Positions 63,401-64,000 of a stretch of DNA of 64,000 bases are shown here, piece by piece; the stretch's first letter is position 1, and each line of letters opens with the position of its first letter. Both the position numbers and the translations under genes were made by a program. The notes beneath the pieces are model-generated. The model ran no database searches. It had not been told where the DNA came from and saw only the letters and a program-made list of their open reading frames with translations. Source of the stretch: Pieris napi (Eukaryota > Arthropoda > Insecta > Lepidoptera > Pieridae); contig NC_062246.1 of assembly GCF_905475465.1 (NCBI RefSeq), positions 11,434,001-11,498,000 of the forward strand, read 5' to 3'.

Positions 63401-63951
63401 AAAAAAAATTTTTAGTATTTCAATCTCTATCTAATATTTAAAATTCGTTCACAATGTTCGTTCCCATACTCCTCCGAATCGGCTCGACCGATTCTTATGA
63501 TTTTTTAATGCATATTTAGTAAGTCTGAGAATCGGCTAGGTACTATCTATCTTTCAAATATTTTATTGTTTAGAATTTTTTTTGTTTTATTTTTTTATGA
63601 TAAAGTATACAAAAATACATACAACCCCTAATTTTCCCCCCTTTACGATCAACTCCTATTTTTAGATAGTCATTTTTAATATACTAAAATACTGTTTCCT
63701 AGAAATAATAGACAAGGCAAAACAACGTTTGCTGGATAATGGGTATGTTATATAAATGTAAATAGGTGCCGCTTTAGGTAATTTGTAATGGTAGATAAAC
63801 AATTTTTTTTTAGTCTTTCAATACTATATCTTTTTCCAGGCATTGTCAAAGCTGGGGCTAATAGAATTTATCGGAGGTTTGACAGAAGCTCTTATTCTGA
63901 AAGTTGATGAGGGATCACGACTGGCCGTTGCACTGATTTTACTCCTATGGG
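33298..63951 (+). CDS. Oca2: OCA2 / P-protein homologue (hoepel-like), 14 exons, 3' end outside window
   Basis: A multi-span ion-transporter-like membrane protein (ArsB/NhaD superfamily) of melanosomes and other lysosome-related organelles in vertebrates; insect homologues are the hoepel genes. Exons: 33298-33499, 48408-48549, 49013-49046, 50558-50693, 52793-52947, 53833-54078, 56765-56968, 58616-58731, 59438-59576, 60263-60398, 60917-61119, 61884-61977, 62870-63012, 63840-63951. They code about 687 residues. The layout matches human P protein as I recall it: cytosolic N-terminus, one membrane span (about residues 135-153), a lumenal loop with several N-glycosylation sequons (NVS, NGS, NKS, NSS, NES), then the transporter core with LDVETL, DNVTTVLLMTPVTIRLCEV, GDPPNVII and HRVEWSTLLFFAALFVLME. 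All exon phases close. Exon 14 carries a one-base insertion causing a stop. Intron 1 is 14.9 kb and repeat-filled. Promoter not identified. Confidence 0.92.
33598..33645 (-). repeat. LINE tail fragment, (TTTGACT)n family
   Basis: AAAGTCAAAAATCATTTATT then ATAACACAATGTACACTTA. Confidence 0.5.
33650..34155. repeat. Diverged local repeats with CTCGAGCGCG motif, interrupted by a MITE
   Basis: AATACTCGAGCGTGACAG (~33676), AATACTCGAGCGCGTCAGG (~33992) and GCATTCTCGAGCGCGA (~34130) recur in related context. Not long enough to call a satellite. Confidence 0.4.
33733..33890. mobile_element. MITE, second copy of the 57079 family, left end truncated
   Basis: TTTACATTATCTTAGTGTTT ... AAACACTAAGATAATGTAAA followed by TCGGCCT; the left GGCCGA end is missing. 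Core matches 57079-57243. Confidence 0.75.
34160..34740. other. Oca2 intron 1, AT-rich, nothing recognised
   Basis: Short overlapping ORFs on both strands without recognisable domains. Confidence 0.45.
34750..35050 (+). mobile_element. RTE LINE 3' end fragment
   Basis: The broken frame reads KLKWKWPGHTA, then DELRKLVESIG and GANWRRS, the diagnostic RTE C-terminus (KWRWAGH ... RW.D.....G..W). Ends near GGAATAAATATAAAG. Confidence 0.65.
35143..35335 (-). mobile_element. LINE 3' end, (TTTGAG)n-tailed family
   Basis: CACTCAAACTCAAAATAACT, then GGCAAGAACAACTGGCAAGA and CTCCGCCACTCTTTTTAATC in antisense. Confidence 0.65.
35340..36289. other. Oca2 intron 1, nothing recognised
   Basis: AT-rich with several short ORFs. 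A slightly GC-richer stretch at 36005-36240 gives overlapping ORFs on both strands but no recognised domain. Confidence 0.4.
36290..36660 (-). mobile_element. WNQLP-type LINE tail, long copy
   Basis: GGAACAGGAGTCAAACGGGC, TTTTCTTGAAGGACCCTAAG, CGAATTGGTTCGGAAATACT, CACATAGTGGTGCGCGGCAA in antisense; extends into the upstream coding remnant. Confidence 0.65.
36700..37500. other. Oca2 intron 1, AT-rich, nothing recognised
   Basis: No supported ORF or repeat before the RTE element. Confidence 0.4.
37559..40457 (-). CDS. RTE ORF2: endonuclease / reverse transcriptase, one frameshift
   Basis: N-terminal AP-type endonuclease: LYIATLNCLSLR, WDILGLSEIRRIG, then after the shift IYAPTENHEEH, VMGDFNGRIGRR and NEIDYIG. 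Reverse transcriptase: ITLLHKKGDRNIIENYRPIS, FVDYSKAFDSIKHDSLWRAL, RGVRQGDPLSP, the catalytic HLRFADDLVI and LGLSMNKSKTK. RTE-type C-terminus ends in KEWKQLEEAYVSQ. The first frame (40457-40116) and the second (to 37559) are separated by one extra base in a T7 run at 40145-40151. Otherwise about 965 residues would be open, so the copy is young. Nicks DNA and primes reverse transcription at the target. Confidence 0.9.
40550..41284 (-). CDS. RTE ORF1 protein
   Basis: An intact 244-codon ORF. Residues ~45-90 form a likely coiled coil (ELTEENKKLKSEIVVLKDKV). The middle region (NLVFFGIHE, LSSAYRLGKKSENPRPVLVN) resembles the RNA-binding domain of LINE ORF1 proteins. The C-terminus is basic and low-complexity (EKRKRNFSESPKQ). 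By analogy it binds the element's RNA as a multimer in the RNP. It lies 92 bp upstream of ORF2. Confidence 0.85.
   Translation of the reverse strand: MDKKEMEYLIESIHQKLCEKLEDQTRIITESVTKSVVSSINVKLVELTEENKKLKSEIVVLKDKVKFLEDGKRKNNLVFFGIHENQQEEPNLLTHMLKLINNSTGLSLDPKELSSAYRLGKKSENPRPVLVNFTSLWRKYEVLKNGNKLPSNMYVKEDFSKEVLEKRKLLQIELKAERAKGKTCHIKKDKLVIYENTHEKSEKRKRNFSESPKQYQPQPTSKKINLLDYYEAHGSNSTPKQQKN
41330..42415. other. Possible RTE 5' UTR or older intron sequence
   Basis: No ORF. It may be untranslated 5' sequence of the element, but the T20 run at its edge could equally mark the insertion boundary. Confidence 0.3.
42420..42760 (-). mobile_element. RTE endonuclease fragment, older copy
   Basis: Antisense frame IGCNIEEYDHYVFCYIGQIK then GLHGVSF parallels the intact element's IEDHTEYIFYYKG and GSHGVGF. 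GGTGATCAGCCTGCTTGGGG parallels the intact element's inter-ORF sequence. Confidence 0.65.
42825..43130. repeat. Interspersed repeat shared with 12720-13040
   Basis: CTCCTTCCAGAAGCTCAGAA, GTTTCCCGAGCACTTCACAG, AGGACTACGTGG. See the other copy. Confidence 0.5.
43268..43385. repeat. Interspersed repeat shared with 11290-11410
   Basis: TTTTTCCCGAAGGGGTGGGC, AGAGACCATGGATCTCCACT, TTGCTACGGTCCTGG. Confidence 0.5.
43475..43725 (+). mobile_element. RTE LINE C-terminal fragment
   Basis: Broken forward frame KGRLRRWIDQIKETAGTW, then REEWRDLEEIFANTT, the RTE C-terminal pattern; interrupted by stops. Confidence 0.6.
43795..43905 (-). repeat. Interspersed repeat, antisense relative of 30027-30390
   Basis: TTTGTCCGCTATGGACTCCT, AAATTTGCACACCGTTTGCA. 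Confidence 0.55.
43925..44125 (+). repeat. Interspersed repeat, antisense relative at 62090-62190
   Basis: Contains CAGATGGCGCTGCAGTCGGT and ACTTTCATACTTTGTTTAAT; the inverse occurs near 62095-62140. Ends GGGGTCCGCTAGTTATTATA. Confidence 0.5.
44178..44288 (+). mobile_element. LINE 3' tip, (TTTGA)n tail
   Basis: GCGTAGTCCTGCTCTTTCGT to TTTTGATTTGATTTGATTTG; near-identical to 1930-2030, so a second, shorter insertion of the same LINE. Confidence 0.8.
44409..44975 (+). repeat. CTAGCTG...AGTAGGAT interspersed repeat, interrupted
   Basis: Starts CTAGCTGTAGCCCGTGACTT and ends TCGCGTTTATAATATTAGTA. A LINE tip (44859-44931) is inserted inside. Non-coding; class not determined. Confidence 0.45.
44859..44931 (-). 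mobile_element. LINE 3' tip nested in another repeat
   Basis: TTCAAACTCAAACTCAAACT to TTTTGAATCGTCAAGTTAA, almost identical to 16036-16110 but only about 73 bp long. Confidence 0.75.
45340..45500. mobile_element. Pogo-like terminal repeats
   Basis: AGTCAAACCTGGGTAAGTGA, GATAAGTGAGAGTAATAGCC, and an internal hairpin ATTAGCGAGATACAGA / TCTGTATTTCGCTAAT, then CTCCGTAAGTGAGACTGC. Typical of pogo/Tigger-like MITE ends; no transposase. Confidence 0.45.
45915..45968 (-). repeat. WNQLP-type LINE tail fragment
   Basis: AGCAGTGGGCAAACGGGCAG then GAGGCTCACCTGATGTTAA. Confidence 0.6.
46010..46110. repeat. Interspersed repeat shared with 27880-28000
   Basis: GCAACGGGCGGCTTTCG, GCGATCTCTTCCAGGCAA. Confidence 0.5.
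46160..47640. other. Oca2 intron 1, mostly unrecognised
   Basis: AT-rich. 46810-47030 is an antisense relative of the repeat tail at 5850 (AGTAATCTTACAGCTAAAAC). A short ORF at 47267-47482 is not recognisable. Confidence 0.4.
47660..48090 (+). repeat. TCTCAGACTTACTGAATAT family repeat
   Basis: Shares TTCGGTTTTCCGGAATGAAA, GTGGACACCCCTTATCACTT and GATTCTCAGACTTACTGAAT with 56285-56720. Non-coding; class undetermined. Confidence 0.6.
48095..48190 (+). repeat. Repeat shared with 19950-20060
   Basis: AAATAACTTGGTAGATTTAC then CAAATGTTTTAAGTCCAGT. Confidence 0.5.
48408..48549 (+). CDS. Oca2: Oca2 coding exon 2
   Basis: Acceptor ATTTTTAG, donor GTACAT. Encodes the cytosolic QSDIPLEQNGARESKRLPLV followed by an Asn/Asp/Glu-rich stretch. 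Two bases complete exon 1's codon. Confidence 0.75.
49013..49046 (+). CDS. Oca2: Oca2 coding exon 3 (micro-exon)
   Basis: A 34-bp exon, acceptor ATTCTTGCAG, donor GTGTGT; encodes SLGHKSSEKQSK. It is accepted because it is needed to bring exon 2 into phase with exon 4. Confidence 0.7.
49559..50063. mobile_element. About 500-bp foldback element
   Basis: Left arm from AATTCCAAAAGTTTTCAAAC (49562), inverted at 50042-50060. Inner inverted pairs include CAACCAACCTAAGTGTACGG (left) / CCGTACACTTAGGTTGGTTG (right), GGTCGTGAAAAAAATTCCAA and its inverse, and GGAACATTGTTAAAA. AAAAGTTCTGCAAA-type motifs recur. No ORF. A long-TIR MITE or foldback in Oca2 intron 3. Confidence 0.7.
50558..50693 (+). CDS. 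Oca2: Oca2 coding exon 4, first membrane span
   Basis: Acceptor GATTTTCAG, donor GTAAGT. Encodes LAQAGHYIKM then the hydrophobic span SFLLGCWTFFTLAFLMY, equivalent to the human span after KLRRCVQWLK. Confidence 0.85.
50985..51310 (+). mobile_element. WNQLP-type LINE tail, long copy
   Basis: The frame reads WNQLPTEVLPNQFNLGSFKK then KGRQRTSEPPG, the ghost of a LINE C-terminus that gives this family its name here. Ends in an A run near 51308. Confidence 0.65.
51375..51560 (-). mobile_element. RTE reverse-transcriptase fragment
   Basis: Antisense to GAATTCCCCTTTTAAAATTT then GTTCAGGGACCAAAAC, matching the intact element around 38030-38075 (GTACTTCCTTGAGTGACCAA). Confidence 0.5.
52005..52135 (-). 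mobile_element. RTE reverse-transcriptase fragment (RQGDPLSP region)
   Basis: GGAGATATCGGAGCACCCTG then TCTAACACTTCTC matches 38440-38470 of the intact copy; includes a short inverted repeat TAGGGGATAAAAT / ATTTTATCCCCTA. Confidence 0.55.
52570..52700 (-). mobile_element. RTE C-terminal fragment
   Basis: GGCCTCCTCTAACCATTTCC then ACTGTTCTCTATCTTC corresponds to the intact copy's GGCCTCTTCCAGCTGTTTCC at 37609. Confidence 0.6.
52793..52947 (+). CDS. Oca2: Oca2 coding exon 5, lumenal loop
   Basis: Acceptor TTGTTTTAG just after an ATT microsatellite; donor GTAAGT. Encodes LSLNVSRNDVAVHLNLKGPF and NGSEFNKSNKF, with N-linked sequons as in the human loop. Confidence 0.85.
53035..53135 (-). repeat. 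WNQLP-type LINE tail fragment
   Basis: GCTCGCGCGTTGCCGGTCTT, TTCTTGAAGTACCCTTAGTC and GAATTGGTTCTGAAATACTT. Confidence 0.6.
53833..54078 (+). CDS. Oca2: Oca2 coding exon 6
   Basis: 82 codons, phase 0 to 0. Loop sequence VSKQWPIVLQDGDFDFSIGE with further sequons, then the span VIYACMLLCGLYVLIIFE (human VYALIIFE). An antisense ORF here is a shadow. Confidence 0.92.
54293..54650. mobile_element. Shorter relative of the element at 13090-13625
   Basis: GGTGCGTGTACTTATGTACG, AAAAAGTTATACTTCTTTGG, then CCCGGTGCGCGCGCATCG near the other side. Confidence 0.45.
54840..55075 (+). mobile_element. LINE 3' end, (TTTGACT)n tail
   Basis: CTTCCGTTCTACGCCCTTGA, AACTGGCAGTAAATGTAAAA and the tail AATTATTTTTGACTTTGACT. 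Confidence 0.7.
55319..55548. mobile_element. MITE with a 25-bp perfect inner hairpin
   Basis: Ends GGAGCGTTCAACTATTA and TAATACTTGAACGATG (imperfect inverse). Inside, AACGTTTTTCTGTACCCAAT and its exact inverse form a long stem; GGGGGG runs on both sides. Confidence 0.6.
56285..56720 (+). repeat. TCTCAGACTTACTGAATAT family repeat, full copy
   Basis: Starts CTGGCTGCCCCCGCGAACTT, includes GGTGGACACCCCTTATCACT and ends GAGAATTTTATATATTAGAT. Confidence 0.6.
56765..56968 (+). CDS. Oca2: Oca2 coding exon 7
   Basis: 68 codons, phase 0 to 0. MAAVIIATAALGVISILGER, then WLDVETLLLLFSMMILVAIM and AETGMFDF, closely matching the human core. Confidence 0.95.
57079..57243. mobile_element. 165-bp Harbinger-like MITE, TAA target duplication
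   Basis: TAA at 57076-57078 and 57244-57246. Ends AGGCCGATTTACATTATCTT and its inverse. Second copy at 33733-33890. Confidence 0.8.
57250..58430. other. Oca2 intron 7, no gene
   Basis: AT-rich. An antisense 102-codon ORF at 57249-57557 has no recognised domain. (AAT)n microsatellite at about 58312-58335. Confidence 0.45.
58440..58600 (-). mobile_element. RTE-like C-terminal fragment
   Basis: Antisense of AACAGCTTCCACTCTTCTCT and CTCATCTTCCCATCTCTTTA resembles RTE C-terminal coding (W...AR.R..W region). Weak but positioned like the other copies. Confidence 0.4.
58616..58731 (+). CDS. Oca2: Oca2 coding exon 8
   Basis: Acceptor TTTCAG, donor GTATGA. Encodes TKGKLWPLITVLCAITALLS then TFLDNVTTVLLMTPVTI with the conserved DNVTT motif. 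Confidence 0.95.
58795..58951 (+). mobile_element. LINE 3' end, (TTTGACT)n tail
   Basis: AGAGTGGCGGAGAGTTTATT, GGCAGTAAATGTAAAATTAG and tail TGATTTTGACTTTGACT. It begins about 60 bp after exon 8's donor. Confidence 0.75.
59438..59576 (+). CDS. Oca2: Oca2 coding exon 9
   Basis: Acceptor CTTTCAG, donor GTAAGT. Encodes LCEVMDMDPVPILMSMVLFS, then NIGGTATPVGDPPNVIIASN, the hallmark GDPPNVII loop. Confidence 0.95.
59601..59762 (+). mobile_element. hAT-like element end
   Basis: CAGTGTTTCCCAGCGTGGGG then CCCACGCCCCAAAGGGG is a typical hAT terminal sequence. The ORF through it is an extension of exon 9 and not real coding. The other end was not found. Confidence 0.45.
59940..60140 (-). repeat. Repeat shared with 62370-62760 (no MITE inside)
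   Basis: GTATGTTCGGGCTGCGCGAT and GACGAACATGAAACAATGCA; the antisense frame reads TRSRALFHVRQINTNYRAAR, probably a LINE C-terminal remnant. Confidence 0.55.
60263..60398 (+). CDS. Oca2: Oca2 coding exon 10
   Basis: Acceptor TTTTTGCAG, donor GTGGGT. GINFTNFTMHMTLGILLVCI then QTYFQLRFIYRD, equivalent to human DFAGFTAHMFIGICLVLLV. Confidence 0.92.
60518..60680 (+). repeat. WNQLP-type LINE tail
   Basis: GCCGCACACCACCACTGTGG, then AACCAGCTGGCTAGG and GGGCCCGCAACAGACTTGCA. Confidence 0.6.
60917..61119 (+). CDS. Oca2: Oca2 coding exon 11, central cytosolic loop
   Basis: Acceptor AATTTTCAG, donor GTAATT. Charged helical loop RHQISIWRRAIESLPHLSKD, then VVRERLERKMRKL, matching the human HEIHVWRLTAQRI loop. 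Confidence 0.92.
61550..61816 (-). mobile_element. tRNA-derived SINE, near full
   Basis: Tail side CAGTGGCACTTTTAGGTCTG, body TCACGATGTTTTCCTTCACC, B-box region CCGGGGATCGAACCTAAGAC and head GCTGAAGCCTAACCCAACAC. Confidence 0.75.
61884..61977 (+). CDS. Oca2: Oca2 coding exon 12
   Basis: Acceptor TTTTTCAG, donor GTAAGT. Encodes YKIRDKPLLLKATFAITFVV then VVFFLHSIPEL, a membrane span. Confidence 0.92.
62090..62190 (-). repeat. Antisense relative of 43925-44125
   Basis: ATTAAACAAAGTATGAAAGT then ACCGTCTGCAGCGCCATCTG. Confidence 0.5.
62370..62760 (-). repeat. Repeat shared with 59940-60140, split by a MITE
   Basis: Left part ends TGTATGTCCGAGC and right part resumes GCTGTGCGACACACAACTGA; together they match the uninterrupted copy at 59940-60140. 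Confidence 0.6.
62480..62669. mobile_element. 190-bp MITE, copy B (loop inverted)
   Basis: GCCTTGCGATTCTGTAACTC to GTTACAGAATCGCAGGGC. Same arms as 32253-32452. The central loop AACAATAAACTACAAGC is the inverse of copy A's GCTTGTAGTTTATTGTT. Confidence 0.85.
62870..63012 (+). CDS. Oca2: Oca2 coding exon 13
   Basis: Acceptor ATTTTACAG, donor GTATGA. LGWTALLGAILLLTLADRED, then HRVEWSTLLFFAALFVLME, nearly identical to the human block. Confidence 0.95.
63347..63434 (+). repeat. Direct repeat, copy 1 of 2
   Basis: TGTTATATAAATGTAAATAG then GTGCCGCATTTGAGTAATCT; repeats at 63745-63832 just before exon 14. Confidence 0.75.
63455..63690 (-). repeat. TCTCAGACTTACTGAATAT family repeat, antisense
   Basis: TTCGTTCCCATACTCCTCCG, AGTAAGTCTGAGAATCGGCT, CGATCAACTCCTATTTTTAG. 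Confidence 0.6.
63745..63832 (+). repeat. Direct repeat, copy 2 of 2, next to exon 14 acceptor
   Basis: TGTTATATAAATGTAAATAG then GTGCCGCTTTAGGTAATTTG and TAGTCTTTCAATACTATATC, running into the acceptor. Confidence 0.75.
63840..63951 (+). pseudogene. Oca2: Oca2 coding exon 14, with one-base insertion
   Basis: Acceptor TTTTTCCAG, donor GTAAGA. Reads ALSKLGLIEFIGGLTEALIL in phase. Then AAAA at 63900-63903 (three A expected) shifts the frame to TGA within two codons. Removing one base would give a continuation VDEGSRLAVALILLLW that fits the family and the donor. The other thirteen exons are clean, so this may be a sequence error or a recent null allele. Confidence 0.8.
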
Positions 63952-64000
63952 TAAGACTTATTTATTTAATTACACCACATCATATAAAATGTAATCTAAT

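Noticed and set aside
1..64000. CRISPR array, bacterial operon or phage signal
   Set aside because: No regularly spaced repeats and no prokaryotic genes; intron-exon structure and insect transposons show a eukaryote.
1..64000. Endogenous retrovirus or LTR element
   Set aside because: I saw no gag, protease, integrase or LTR pair; all recognisable reverse transcriptase is of the non-LTR type.

Overview
This window is animal nuclear DNA, almost certainly from a moth or butterfly (Lepidoptera). It is AT-rich by eye. It holds short exons with GT-AG introns and a dense layer of insect-type non-LTR retrotransposon tails, tRNA-derived SINEs and MITEs, including repeats of a kind very common in lepidopteran genomes. 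The species cannot be named from the sequence. There is no sign of bacterial or organellar DNA.

Two host genes are recognisable, both on the + strand. (1) 1406-7542 is the 3' end of the neurofibromin gene (Nf1, a Ras-GAP). Six exons read cleanly in phase (1406-1486, 2597-2692, 2774-2897, 3586-3661, 4042-4129, 5183-5281). A seventh (6087-6228) leads into a short, probably alternatively spliced C-terminus (6717 or 6734-6789, then 7482-7542). (2) 33298-63951 is most of an OCA2/P-protein homologue (Drosophila hoepel family), a multi-span transporter-like protein of pigment and lysosome-related organelles. Fourteen coding exons cover about 687 residues. The last two or so membrane segments lie beyond the right edge. 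All splice phases agree, but exon 14 carries one extra base in an A run (63900-63903), giving an in-frame stop.

Between the genes (7543-33297) no gene is firmly supported. There is one exon-like ORF with good splice sites at 23028-23209. The rest is repeats: LINE 3' ends of several families, a mariner remnant, SINEs, an RTE deletion derivative, a 185-bp Harbinger-like MITE and a 595-bp hAT-like element with a perfect 8-bp target duplication.

OCA2 intron 1 (33500-48407, 14.9 kb) holds an almost complete RTE-clade LINE in antisense (about 37.5-41.3 kb). It has ORF1 (coiled coil) and ORF2 (endonuclease plus reverse transcriptase), broken by a single extra base in a T7 run. Later introns hold RTE fragments, a 0.5-kb foldback element, MITEs and LINE tails. 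I found no new gene system. The most notable signals are the OCA2 frameshift, the matching RTE frameshift, a MITE pair whose central loop is inverted between copies, an in-window empty-site comparison for that MITE, and the ambiguous Nf1 C-terminus.
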